In this document: positions 44,601-52,973 of the stretch, piece by piece | Layout: each line of letters opens with the position of its first letter | Position numbering within the stretch: position 1 is the stretch's first letter | NCBI RefSeq assembly: GCF_000498495.1 | Contig: NZ_AVCS01000009.1 | Span: forward strand, 186,001-250,000 | Direction: 5' to 3' | DNA from: Flavobacterium enshiense DK69 | Lineage (GTDB): Bacteria > Bacteroidota > Bacteroidia > Flavobacteriales > Flavobacteriaceae | Length of the DNA stretch: 64,000 bases | Position numbers and translations under genes: made by a program | Notes under the pieces: model-generated | What the model was told of the DNA's origin: nothing | The model's input: the letters and a program-made list of their open reading frames with translations, nothing else | Databases searched by the model: none

Positions 44601-45237
44601 CAGGGAAATCAGAGGTGTCCACTCTTGCGAGAATATCTTTGGTTTGGGGTTTGCAGTAATCGAATTGTGTTATCTCAAGGTTTGAAGTGTCAAGGATGTC
44701 AACTGAAGAAAGGAAATCACAATTGGAACTGCCTGTACCTGCAATTTGCGTAATCTTAATATTTCCGGGGACATTGGAATAATTGTCAATCAAAAGTACA
44801 TAAAGTTGCCCGGAAACTGCATTCGGAATGTTTACAATTTCAACGCTGTTGGGTAACCAACTGCAATCTGTTTCCTTGGGAATGTCAAGTTGGCTGCAAA
44901 TATTGTTTAAGTTGGCAAAGGGGCCCCATAAGACAAAATCAACATCTGTTCCGTTACCTGATAAACTGGTTTGGCTTATCTGGAGCGTGATAGGGCCGCT
45001 GTTCTGAATCTCCAAAAAAAACCATGTAGGGCCGTGAAAAGGTTCTCTTATACAGGTCGTGTTAAAGGTTTCTGAATTGCCACCTGTAGAATTGGAGAAA
45101 GGAACATTGGTGGCGCAGGATTGATACAGTTGGTAATTCGCTTGAAGTTGTGCGCAGGAGGAAGCCCCTGCCTGTGCGGCCAGATTAATTGAAAAAAGCA
45201 ACAGGAGTGCTGTAAGTAATTTAACAGTAAAGTTCAT
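41635..45237 (-). CDS. Giant T9SS type B-sorted surface protein (gliding-motility-associated CTD)
   Basis: The 1200-residue protein has a signal peptide (MNFTVKLLTALLLLFSINLAAQA), an N-terminal jelly-roll-like segment (WFFLEIQNSGPITLQIS), and several Ig/PKD-like modules with Cys pairs (YQWYLNNVAIAGATF, ICEGDNFTI...YQWYKDGNPI). A string of C-x-CP repeats follows (QCDYITPSIDG, VCPELNMTYG, LCGSDTF, LCGTNSATFDL). The last ~90 residues (NYFTPNGDGFHDTWNIKG to FRGHFAMKR) are the gliding-associated type B CTD, which directs T9SS export and attachment. It is alone on its strand, with terminators on both sides. A motility or adhesion role is family inference. Confidence 0.9.
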   Translation of the reverse strand: MNFTVKLLTALLLLFSINLAAQAGASSCAQLQANYQLYQSCATNVPFSNSTGGNSETFNTTCIREPFHGPTWFFLEIQNSGPITLQISQTSLSGNGTDVDFVLWGPFANLNNICSQLDIPKETDCSWLPNSVEIVNIPNAVSGQLYVLLIDNYSNVPGNIKITQIAGTGSSNCDFLSSVDILDTSNLEITQFDYCKPQTKDILARVDTSDFPGLPSNLRFNYTWYKDGAVIATISNSTSSTNTITVSDTGIYKVMITAYDITVNPSGSTAGLRQSTDEITLKFHNIPVVSISNTNTQCLSTNPALNSSITNSSQLNNAVDILTYQWYLNNVAIAGATFTSYTPNLPGDYFVKVSNSPCSEAISNTIHLIASPDVTIFSDATICEGDNFTITSSNANSSINSSLTYQWYKDGNPIPGATGSTYIVSAANQAINSAATYYVQTTEQTLCTNQSNSVVVRINASPVVNSAPLLLQQCDYITPSIDGIAETNLLQAYNYLTNNTPGLTLYFYQDISLTNLITDPVHYINTASPFSQTIYVKIVNENITPNCTSSGVGIINLNVNPTSITVYPDMPPVCPELNMTYGYADFNAQRLFIKNTYFPTTNVDIAFYLTPSDASTELNPISNTSQLPIGTTTIYTRIETNNNCDGIGTFTITVKTPPIQTLISTENLCGSDTFLLNSKDPEALLGQNATVQASYFTTFDNAKNNISPINPNTALPLTVGTKTIFVRLYDSLTQCVSVVNFDIHVYPNPQFSQPTPIKLCGTNSATFDLTSRISQITQNNPILQVTFYQSNADLMAGNAIPTPNAFTSGTTTVFVKVVDPSNNNCFSTTTLALFILDLPGATSNPTPIEICNNSGNPGFETFNLKVRETQMAGTTPLSDIEFKYYINSNDAITNNANNIVNPATFTNTIANFQKIYVRLNSRVNTDSETNLKCFRILELELFVRPYPENKLDTDPYIICIDKDNYVTSPAIVDTHLSETDYSFIWHSGFNAQPGNEIAGQTSSQCTISNEGAYSVKVTNISNGANCSSVFNFTTKNSYVPFSITANPSELIAFGIDNTITAIAFPPSEDYLYSVNDMGWQTSNVFTNLYEAEYILKVKNKYGCGETSTTFSVVDFPNYFTPNGDGFHDTWNIKGSKVLDAITIHIFDRYGKLLKELSPGGPGWDGTYNGNTLPSDDYWFKLIYTKDNVTKEFRGHFAMKR

Positions 45238-45419
45238 TTTTGTTATTTAGGGAATAACAAATGTATTTAAAATAATTTTAGCTTGTTTGGAATGTATTTA
45301 AAACTTTGCTTTATTCTCGATTGAAAATGAGAATGGATTTAATGAGATGCAAAACTGCTGTAATTGGGTTCTCTTATATAATTCTGATTTGCTGATGAAT
45401 GAAGTTTCTTTTGGTAAAA

Positions 45420-45456
45420 AAAAAATCGCATGTAAAATTCTTACGCGCGATTTTTT
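45420..45456. terminator. Terminator after the thioredoxin-like gene
   Basis: AAAAAATCGC and GCGATTTTTT form the stem. The spacer 45238-45419 holds nothing else that I can identify. Confidence 0.75.
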
Positions 45457-45504
45457 ATTGGTTTACGTTGATTGTAAAAGCTTTTTAAAAGCTACAAACA
45501 ATAT

Positions 45505-46053
45505 TTAGTTTTGATAAGCGTGCTTGTAATTTTGTCCCGAAAGAATTTTAAGCATGTCTTTCTCCAGTGTTTCCATTGGTCGCTCAACAATACGGTGAAT
45601 TTCTTTTCCATTTTTGTAGAAAATAAATGTTGGGACATTGGAAATATCCATGCCTTTTTCAAATTGTTCAGGAGTCTTTTTGTTTTTGTCTACAGCAATC
45701 AAGGCAATCTTGGTGTTGTCGAATTGTAAGGCTTCCATAATCTTGAAAAAACCAGGAACTTGCAACTGACTGTCATCACACCATGTCCCCATAAATACCA
45801 AAACCGAAACGTCTTTTGTGTGCTTTTTTAATTCAGCTATAGACGCTATATCCAGTTTGTAGTTTTCGTGGTTTGGTGAGTACCAAAGGCTGTATGGGGT
45901 TTTTAACAACGCTTCTTTAGGTTGCTTCCCTATTAAAGTGTCTTTGGTTTGCACCAAAGTAGTTTCCGTAGTCATGCCTGGGATAGGTTTTGACTGCGCT
46001 TTACAGAAAGTTGCCGAAGCTGCTATTGCTAATAGTGTGATGATTGTTCTCAT
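45505..46053 (-). CDS. Secreted thioredoxin-fold protein with a CxxS site
   Basis: The 182-residue protein has a signal peptide (MRTIITLLAIAASATFCKAQ) and a thioredoxin fold. VLVFMGTWCDDSQLQVPGFF (about 84-103) carries a C-D-D-S site in place of CxxC, and NVPTFIFYKNG holds the cis-Pro. A single active Cys cannot form the usual dithiol, so it fits an isomerase-like or monothiol role, which is inferred. It is the last gene of the DUF5916-gpmI-thioredoxin run, starting 3 bases after the gpmI stop. Confidence 0.82.
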   Translation of the reverse strand: MRTIITLLAIAASATFCKAQSKPIPGMTTETTLVQTKDTLIGKQPKEALLKTPYSLWYSPNHENYKLDIASIAELKKHTKDVSVLVFMGTWCDDSQLQVPGFFKIMEALQFDNTKIALIAVDKNKKTPEQFEKGMDISNVPTFIFYKNGKEIHRIVERPMETLEKDMLKILSGQNYKHAYQN

Positions 46054-46056
46054 AGA

Positions 46057-47973
46057 TTAGTGTGAGTAATTAGGGATGGCTTCTTCAATCATTTTATTGC
46101 CATCAGCATCATAATAGGAACAAGTCATGTCGGTAAAGTCGCAAACCCATTTGTAAGTTCCGGCAGCTGCTGCCTGAATGGCAAAAGTTTTGTAATCTGT
46201 TTGTCCTGCCTGATGGTTTTTAATGACACGCTCCAATTCTAATGTGGAAGGATCATCCGATATTTCGATGCTTTCGTATTTTGGTTTGCCAGTTAGTGAA
46301 AAATCATTTTTTCCGTAATAAACAGTAGTTCCGTCGACAACAAAATTTTCGTATTTCTGAACGCCCAGGTTTTTTAGTTCGTTTGCATAACGTGGGAAAT
46401 CTGCTCCTGATTTTACAAAACTGTGTGCCTCATGGATTTCTTCCAATGAAAATGCTGTCAATAAGGAATGTCTTGTCATGGCTTTCGGTTTTTCAATTCC
46501 GATCAGCTCTAAAATGGTTGGAGCCACATCACCTAAAACACCGTCATAGATTTGTTTTAAATCCTTGTCCACCAAAATAAGCGGCACCGGATTGGTAGTG
46601 TGTGCGGTATGTGGACTTCCGTCCGGATTGACCATGGTTTCGCAGTTTCCGTGGTCAGCAATTACAAGGGTGGTGTAATTGTTTTCCAGTGCGGTTTCGA
46701 TGACTTCCTTTACGCAGATATCCACAGCCTCACAGGCTTTAATGGCGGCCGACATCACGCCGGTATGTCCAACCATGTCCCCGTTTGCAAAATTCAAACA
46801 TACGAAATCAACTTCACCTTTTTTAAGTTCGGGGATTAAAGCGTCTTTTAGTTCGAAAGCGCTCATCTCCGGTTTTAAATCGTACGTAGCTACTTTAGGC
46901 GACGGGCATAAAATGCGGCTTTCTCCTGTAAATGGTTCTTCGCGGCCACCGGAGAAGAAGAATGTTACGTGCGGATATTTTTCGGTTTCAGCGATTCTTA
47001 TTTGCTTTTTGTTGTTTTTTTCCAGGATTTCACCCAATGTTTCGGTGATGTTGTCTTTGTCATAAATAACGTGCACATTTTCGAAAGTATCGTCATAATT
47101 GGTCATTGTAACATAATACAACTCCAATTTGTGCATGTTTTGTTCGTGGAAATCCTTCTGAGATAAAGCTTCTGTTAATTGACGCCCTCTGTCAGTTCTG
47201 AAATTAAAGAAGATTATCACGTCGTCTTCCTGAACAGTCGCAATCGGTTTGTTGTTCATGTCGACCATCAAAATCGGTTCGATGAATTCGTCGGTAACAT
47301 GATTATGATAGCTTGTCAATATTGAATTTACAGCATCGATGGAATGGACTCCGCTTCCGTTTACGATAAGGTCATAGGCTTTTTTTACGCGTTCCCAACG
47401 TTTGTCCCGGTCCATCGCATAATAACGGCCAATAACCGAAGCCAGTTTTGCTGAAGAATTCTGCATATATTCTTCTAAATCCTGAATGTATTTTGCGCCC
47501 GACTTAGGGTCAACATCGCGCCCGTCAGTGAAAGCGTGAACGAATACATTTTTCAGTCCGAAATCCTGGGCAGCATCCAGCAAACCTCTTAAGTGAGATG
47601 TGTGGGAATGAACGCCACCATCGGAAACCAAACCTAAAAAGTGAACTTTTTTATTGTTTTCCTTCGCATAGGCAAAAGCATCATTAAGAGCTTTTTCCTG
47701 ATTCAAAGATTTGTGTTCTACAGCCAGGTTAATTTTTGCAAGGTCTTGATAAACAATTCGTCCTGCGCCAAGATTCATGTGGCCCACTTCCGAATTCCCC
47801 ATTTGTCCATCAGGTAAACCAACATTTAATCCATCGGTTCTTAATTGTGCATTCGGATATTTAGTGTACAAACTGTTTATGAATGGAACGTTTGCGTTGT
47901 CTATAGCGGAAACTTTCGGGTCGGGAGATTTTCCCCAACCGTCCAAAATCATTAAAATTACTTTCTTGTTCAT
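46057..47973 (-). CDS. gpmI: 2,3-bisphosphoglycerate-independent phosphoglycerate mutase fused to a DUF1398 domain
   Basis: From ATG 47973 (MNKKVILMILDGWG) the protein has 638 residues. The first ~505 are a complete alkaline-phosphatase-superfamily GpmI: the metal-site Asp in ILDGWG, the phospho-Ser in MGNSEVGHMNLGAGR, and the metal-ligand blocks ADHGNCE and HTAHTTNPVP. Residues ~506-638 (LEEIHEAHSFVKSGADFPRY to MTCSYYDADGNKMIEE) are a DUF1398 domain, as in E. coli YbcV. GpmI enzymes are usually about 505-515 residues. Glycolysis gene; the extra domain has no known role. It lies between DUF5916 (4-base gap) and the thioredoxin gene (3-base gap). Confidence 0.92.
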   Translation of the reverse strand: MNKKVILMILDGWGKSPDPKVSAIDNANVPFINSLYTKYPNAQLRTDGLNVGLPDGQMGNSEVGHMNLGAGRIVYQDLAKINLAVEHKSLNQEKALNDAFAYAKENNKKVHFLGLVSDGGVHSHTSHLRGLLDAAQDFGLKNVFVHAFTDGRDVDPKSGAKYIQDLEEYMQNSSAKLASVIGRYYAMDRDKRWERVKKAYDLIVNGSGVHSIDAVNSILTSYHNHVTDEFIEPILMVDMNNKPIATVQEDDVIIFFNFRTDRGRQLTEALSQKDFHEQNMHKLELYYVTMTNYDDTFENVHVIYDKDNITETLGEILEKNNKKQIRIAETEKYPHVTFFFSGGREEPFTGESRILCPSPKVATYDLKPEMSAFELKDALIPELKKGEVDFVCLNFANGDMVGHTGVMSAAIKACEAVDICVKEVIETALENNYTTLVIADHGNCETMVNPDGSPHTAHTTNPVPLILVDKDLKQIYDGVLGDVAPTILELIGIEKPKAMTRHSLLTAFSLEEIHEAHSFVKSGADFPRYANELKNLGVQKYENFVVDGTTVYYGKNDFSLTGKPKYESIEISDDPSTLELERVIKNHQAGQTDYKTFAIQAAAAGTYKWVCDFTDMTCSYYDADGNKMIEEAIPNYSH

Positions 47974-47977
47974 GGTA

Positions 47978-50401
47978 TTATAGCCAATTTTTGGCCTTAT
48001 TATAATCAATAAAATATTTAACACTTACAGAAAACGTGTGATTCAAATCATTCTGTAAAGTATGTGCTAAGTTATCAATTATATTTTTATTTAAACGCTG
48101 TTCATAATGAGTGGCGTTATTTCGGTATAAAACTGATACCTGACTTCCCGGAGCAAACCACCATACATACGATAAATCATAATTCCAGGATTTGAAATTG
48201 TCATTGTTGTTTTCCTTATACTCGGTGTTAGGCTCGTAATAACCGTTTTCCAAAAGGGTCAGGTAGTTTTTTATTTCAGAATAGGACCAATAATAACGTA
48301 CTTTCAGATTAAAAGTCATTCGGCTGTTAATCCCGTATTTTCCACCAACGGAATTCTCAATCGTAGTTACATTTCTGTTAGCAAAAATAATGTCGGTTTC
48401 CGTGTTGTCCACATAGCCTTTATCATCGTTGTCTCTTGCTATATTCAAGCCGTAGGTCAGGAAAAATTTATCACTGAAACGGTAACGAGGACTTAAGTTA
48501 AATCCATACGAATTGCGTTTGTCCTGTTCGTAAACGTAGAAGTATGGGTTGAAATCGATGGCGAAAGGATTGTTGTAATTGGATGAATAATAGATATAGC
48601 TTCCCACACTTTTCGGACGGTAAACATAACGGCCTGTTGTTCTGGGTTGGTAAAAATCATAGGTTATTATCGGATTTAAGTCGATTCCTATCCCGAAATC
48701 ATCGTTCCTTTTGTTGGATGCATTCATACTTCCGCTAAACCAGGCATTCTGGACCAATCCTGTATCGTTCTGCCACTCAAGTGAAGTATTCGCATTCAGG
48801 TAAAATGAGTTGAAAAGTTTGGTCGGGTTTAAGATTCGGTAACTGAAATTGGCAAATGTGTTATGGTAATTGTTCGTGAAATTAATTCCCAGGTCATTGA
48901 TGTCATAATCCTTCGAAACATAATTTGCGCCACCATTGAAACGGTATTTTCCGAACGTTTTGGCGAAATAAATATTGGTGTTAAACCCGTTTTTGTCTTC
49001 GATGTCGTTTATGTGATTGTATTTGAAATTTCCTGAAAGTTTATAGGTGTTTGCCTTGGTGTTCAGGTCAAAGAGTACCGCTGAAACATTTGCATCTTTA
49101 AAGCTGCCGTCTCGCATTACATTGGTATTTACAAAGCTGATGGACGAGTTTTTCCGAAAGCGTTGATCGAATACCAGTACGTTGTAATTGGCCAAGGGCT
49201 CTACAACCACACTTCGCCTGTCGCCGGTTTCTGTATTTACAACGGTTGCTTTCGTTTCTTTGGTGACAGCATTTAATACACCGATACCTAGTCCTTTGGA
49301 TGTTCTTCCTGAAATTTTTAAAGCATTGAGCAGATCGATAGTGGTGGGCATTTTCTCGACCTCTTCGTTTTCGCCCAAGGTCACATCTCCGGAAGGCTCG
49401 CTTCCGATTCTTCGGGAATAGAACAATGAACCTTTGTTGAATAAATCGGTACCTTCAGTGAAGAAACCGCGGTTTTCATTCAACTGTTGTTCGAAAGGGC
49501 CAAGGTTCAGGATTTTATTGTCGAAAGTGGTCTGTCCGAAGTCAGGCACCAAAATGGCATCCAATGTAAAAGAATCGTTGATACCGTATTTAATGTCCAT
49601 CCCTCCTTTAAAAGTGGTTTCTGTTCCTTCGTCATTGTGATTTACATATCCCGACGCGTACGGAATGAAAAATAATCGTATTGGAGGTTTTATATTTTCG
49701 ATCCCATTCAGGATTCCTGCCTGTTGAAGTATGTTTCCAATGTTGGTGTCAATTTTGTTCCAGGCATATTTTTGTTTTTTGTACCGTACTTCCCTGAAAA
49801 GGTTCAGTCCCCAAACTTGTTTGTCTTTGGAAGAAAATCGGATTGCGGCATAAGGGATTTTCATTTCCACGATCCAGCCGAAATCAGTCTGTTTCACTTC
49901 ACTGTGCCATACCGCATCCCAAGAATAATCTTCTCCGGTTTCCTGAGTGGCAATACAGTCCATTTGAGTTCCGGCGGCGCTTACAATCAGTCGGAAGTCC
50001 TGCTGTCCGTCATTATAGCCATTTAAAAAGACGCCGAAATGATCAGATGTTCCAAAATTATCCCTTTGGGTAATCTCTTTCAGAAGGTTTTCTTTTGCCT
50101 GATACATTTCTGCACCTACATAGATACCTTCATTGTCATAGGCTATTCTAACAATGGTTTTTTCTTCGGGAAGTTCCGGTTTTCCGTTGTCGGGCTGGAA
50201 CATTATAAAGTCGGTAGCTTTTTCTGCCGTGTTCCAGAACGGTTCGTCTAATTTTCCGTCAATGGTAACGTTTTGATCTATTTTTAAGGCGGTAAGCGTT
50301 TTTTTTTCCGGATTAGCTGGTGTTGTATTCGTTGGATTATCTTGGGAAAAGACTAGGGAAGAACAAATAAAGCTTAATAAAATGGACAGCTTTAATTTCA
50401 T
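47978..50401 (-). CDS. DUF5916 outer-membrane protein with N-terminal CBM9-like domain
   Basis: The 807-residue protein has a signal peptide (MKLKLSILLSFICSSLVFS). Its N-terminal carbohydrate-binding family 9-like domain shows KIDQNVTIDGKLDEPFWNTAEKATDFIMFQPDNGKPE (about 42-78) and DNEGIYVGAEMYQ. The long DUF5916 region with many aromatic-rich beta strands (YYWSYSEIKNYL, SVLYRNNATHYEQR) is likely an outer-membrane barrel, and it ends close to a terminal aromatic/hydrophobic residue (NWL). Function is unknown. It is the first gene of the gpmI operon; the 4-base gap to gpmI is notable, since the pathways seem unrelated. Confidence 0.85.
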   Translation of the reverse strand: MKLKLSILLSFICSSLVFSQDNPTNTTPANPEKKTLTALKIDQNVTIDGKLDEPFWNTAEKATDFIMFQPDNGKPELPEEKTIVRIAYDNEGIYVGAEMYQAKENLLKEITQRDNFGTSDHFGVFLNGYNDGQQDFRLIVSAAGTQMDCIATQETGEDYSWDAVWHSEVKQTDFGWIVEMKIPYAAIRFSSKDKQVWGLNLFREVRYKKQKYAWNKIDTNIGNILQQAGILNGIENIKPPIRLFFIPYASGYVNHNDEGTETTFKGGMDIKYGINDSFTLDAILVPDFGQTTFDNKILNLGPFEQQLNENRGFFTEGTDLFNKGSLFYSRRIGSEPSGDVTLGENEEVEKMPTTIDLLNALKISGRTSKGLGIGVLNAVTKETKATVVNTETGDRRSVVVEPLANYNVLVFDQRFRKNSSISFVNTNVMRDGSFKDANVSAVLFDLNTKANTYKLSGNFKYNHINDIEDKNGFNTNIYFAKTFGKYRFNGGANYVSKDYDINDLGINFTNNYHNTFANFSYRILNPTKLFNSFYLNANTSLEWQNDTGLVQNAWFSGSMNASNKRNDDFGIGIDLNPIITYDFYQPRTTGRYVYRPKSVGSYIYYSSNYNNPFAIDFNPYFYVYEQDKRNSYGFNLSPRYRFSDKFFLTYGLNIARDNDDKGYVDNTETDIIFANRNVTTIENSVGGKYGINSRMTFNLKVRYYWSYSEIKNYLTLLENGYYEPNTEYKENNNDNFKSWNYDLSYVWWFAPGSQVSVLYRNNATHYEQRLNKNIIDNLAHTLQNDLNHTFSVSVKYFIDYNKAKNWL

Positions 50402-50561
50402 TATTTTGATTTTTTGATGATTGACATGTCAAAGATAATTATTTCCCATATCCCTTAGAAATATTAAGAAATGTTTAACTATCAGGCTCTTAAAGTGTCG
50501 ACGAAATGTTAAATTTAGCCGATTAAATGCAAAAAAAATTTGGAGGATTAAAATATTTACA

Positions 50562-50569
50562 TACTTTTG
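50562..50569 (+). promoter_or_regulatory. Promoter of the small L,D-transpeptidase gene
   Basis: A -7 box TACTTTTG with a TTG 19 bases upstream (50540-50542) makes a full Bacteroidota promoter. The leader to ATG 50606 is about 30 nt. Confidence 0.65.
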
Positions 50570-50605
50570 GCTCATCAGAAATGAAGTATAACAAATAGAA
50601 TATCA

Positions 50606-51316
50606 ATGAGTTACAAGTTTTTCCCAATATTGTTTTCGTCTTTTGTGTCGTTTACATCTTTAGCGACAAATAAGATCGGTGATCCAAAAGTGCTGGCTTC
50701 AACTACCAGGGCTTCAATGGAAGTGAAAGTGAAGGAATTATACGGTTCTTTGAAATTGAATTCTTTTACAATGCCTAAGTTAGAAGCTTTTTCTAAAGCT
50801 GTAGAAGGATATTATCAGTTAAAGGAGCGTGGTGTGGTTCAGAGAGATATTTTGACAATTGTTGATTTTAGTTTGTCTTCAACACAAAAACGTCTTTGGG
50901 TGATTGATATGGTAACTAATACTGTTTTGTTACAGTCAGTTGTGTCACATGGGAGAAACAGTGGTGAAGAATTTGCGACTTCTTTCTCAAATGAATCAAA
51001 TTCCAACAAAAGCAGTTTGGGTTTTTATTCCACGGGCGAAACTTATAATGGTAAGCACGGATTGTCCTTAAAATTGGATGGTTTGGAATATGGAATAAAC
51101 AGTAACGCAAGAAACAGAGCTGTTGTGATGCATGGTGCGGATTATGCGGCTGAAACCATTATCAAACAACAGGGTAGATTAGGTAGAAGTCAGGGATGTC
51201 CTGCGGTTCCTTTTGCTATTCATAAAGAAATCATCAACCTGATAAAAAACAAATCGTGTTTATTTATCTATCATCCTTCGAGAACATATGAAAAACAATC
51301 AAAACTAATCTCGTAG
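50606..51316 (+). CDS. Murein L,D-transpeptidase catalytic domain protein (YkuD_2 type)
   Basis: The 236-residue protein has an export signal (MSYKFFPILFSSFVSFTSLA) and the YkuD_2-type catalytic domain. ILTIVDFSLSSTQKRLWVIDM leads in, SHGRNSGEEFATSFSNESNSNKSSLGFY carries the substrate loop, and VMHGADYAAETI with LGRSQGCPAVPF (about 193-204) gives the catalytic His and Cys. Such enzymes make 3-3 crosslinks or attach amino acids to peptidoglycan in the periplasm. Its stop overlaps the convergent LdtD-like gene by 12 bases. Confidence 0.9.
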   Translation: MSYKFFPILFSSFVSFTSLATNKIGDPKVLASTTRASMEVKVKELYGSLKLNSFTMPKLEAFSKAVEGYYQLKERGVVQRDILTIVDFSLSSTQKRLWVIDMVTNTVLLQSVVSHGRNSGEEFATSFSNESNSNKSSLGFYSTGETYNGKHGLSLKLDGLEYGINSNARNRAVVMHGADYAAETIIKQQGRLGRSQGCPAVPFAIHKEIINLIKNKSCLFIYHPSRTYEKQSKLIS

Positions 51317-52918
51317 TTTTTGATATAGCTCGGAATCGAGATTATAGATGTCGTTCCGGAATTGAAATTCATCCTTATTCATCCAAGCTGTCCAATACAG
51401 TAAGTGAATGTGGATGAATTTTTTTATAGGGATACCCGAAGTTTTTCCGCTTTCAATAATCTTTTCCACCCGTTTCTGGTTCATATAGTTTTCGTCGGTC
51501 TCGAGGATGTAATAGGCTAGATCTAGAGGGTTTTCTACACGTACGCATCCTGAACTTAATGATCTTCCGGTTAATTCGAATAATTCCTTATGGTTGGTGT
51601 CGTGCAGATAAACCAGATGTCCGTTAGGGAAATTAAATTTAACGAGGCCCAATGAATTATTGTCTCCAGGTTTTTGTACATATCTGTAATTGTTAGGTTT
51701 GGCTGCATTCCAGTTGTATGGATCTACTTCCTGGCCTTTTGAATCATAAATAGTTATTCTTGTTGCTGCAAAATAGCCTCTGTTTTGTGAGGCGGTCGGT
51801 CCTAAATCTTCTTTTATGATTGTTGGTGGAACCGTCCAGGTAGGGTTGATGACGAGATTACTTAAATGTGAAGACAAAACCGGTGTTCTTCGTGTGTCTT
51901 TCCCTACTACCACTTTATGAACCCTGGCTGTATCGTTGTCTTTAATGAAGTATAGTTTGAATTCAGGGATATTAATAATGATATATTCCTTGCCTAAATC
52001 TCTCGGAAACCATCTCCAGCGCTCCAGATTCGCAATGATTTGTTCTGTACGCTGTTTTTTTGAAACATTCATGGCTGTGACGGTGTTTGCGCCTATGACC
52101 CCGTCAGCCAACAATCCGTGTCGTTTCTGAAAATGTTTTACGGCTTCCACGGTTTTCTTGTCGTAAATGTTGGTTAAATTGGTTATTGTATCTTCTTTAG
52201 TATAGTCGCCCCAATATATCAACCTTTTTTTAACCGCTTTAATGGTTGCTTTTTTTTCATTGGGGTTTATTTTTTCTTCAATGACTATAGGGTCGAAGTC
52301 ATCATCAGGCATTTCATTTATTTTTTTCAGGCTCTTTTTTAAAAGATGATAAACGGGATGGTTCGGTTTTAAAGTGTCTAATGTTTTTTCAACATCATGG
52401 CGCCTGATTCCTTCTTGAAGTAAATCGATCGCTTTTATTTTTTTATTGCCGGTTTCCCAATCGGTGTACAGTTGCTTGGGATTTAGTTTTCCGTTGTACA
52501 GGTGATTAGCTAGTTTGTGAAAGGATTCTGTTAAAAGAATATCGAAGTTTACGATCTCAGTCGAATTTAATTTTGTTTTTGCTTCTTCTTGTTTTTCAAG
52601 CGAGCTGAAATTATAGTCTTCTGGGATTAGTCCTTCGTCTGCCGAATTTTTTATTATATCGATAAGCGCTTTTCGGTCTTCGGTTTCCGTCCAAACCGTT
52701 TTGAAAAGATTATTGCGGTAGAATTCTTTTACGTGCTCCGGTTTGTCCCATAGCGCAGTACTGTCAAAAGCAATTGATTTTGGGGAATTTATGGGTATTA
52801 CTTTTGTCTTTAAAGAGTCTTGTTGGTTATTATAAGCCAAAGCAACCTCTTTTTTACAATTCATAAAAAGCACCGGGAGTATGAAAAAGAGGTATTTGCA
52901 CGACATGGTAAATAGCAT
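51305..52918 (-). CDS. Large L,D-transpeptidase (YcbB/LdtD-like)
   Basis: From ATG 52918 the protein has 537 residues; ATG 52906 is equally possible. A hydrophobic N-terminus ending in a lipobox-like cysteine (LFFILPVLFMNCKKE) suggests a lipoprotein. There is a helical scaffold region, a peptidoglycan-binding-1-like block (LTNIYDKKTVEAVKHFQKRHGLLADGVIGANTVTAMN), and the YkuD catalytic domain with HDTNHKELFE and the Cys motif SLSSGCVRVENPLDLAYY near the C-terminus. It crosslinks peptidoglycan (3-3) in the periplasm. It is convergent with, and overlaps, the smaller L,D-transpeptidase. The longer open frame reaching into the GNAT gene (53008) is not accepted. Confidence 0.88.
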   Translation of the reverse strand: MLFTMSCKYLFFILPVLFMNCKKEVALAYNNQQDSLKTKVIPINSPKSIAFDSTALWDKPEHVKEFYRNNLFKTVWTETEDRKALIDIIKNSADEGLIPEDYNFSSLEKQEEAKTKLNSTEIVNFDILLTESFHKLANHLYNGKLNPKQLYTDWETGNKKIKAIDLLQEGIRRHDVEKTLDTLKPNHPVYHLLKKSLKKINEMPDDDFDPIVIEEKINPNEKKATIKAVKKRLIYWGDYTKEDTITNLTNIYDKKTVEAVKHFQKRHGLLADGVIGANTVTAMNVSKKQRTEQIIANLERWRWFPRDLGKEYIIINIPEFKLYFIKDNDTARVHKVVVGKDTRRTPVLSSHLSNLVINPTWTVPPTIIKEDLGPTASQNRGYFAATRITIYDSKGQEVDPYNWNAAKPNNYRYVQKPGDNNSLGLVKFNFPNGHLVYLHDTNHKELFELTGRSLSSGCVRVENPLDLAYYILETDENYMNQKRVEKIIESGKTSGIPIKKFIHIHLLYWTAWMNKDEFQFRNDIYNLDSELYQKLRD

Positions 52919-52973
52919 TTTTGCGCTATGAAAGTTACAAAAAATACTGTGGCTGTCATTGTTTTTTAACATT

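Noticed and set aside
47974..48024. Longer start for gpmI
   Set aside because: It would overlap the DUF5916 gene; MNKKVILMILDGWG at 47973 is the normal GpmI start.
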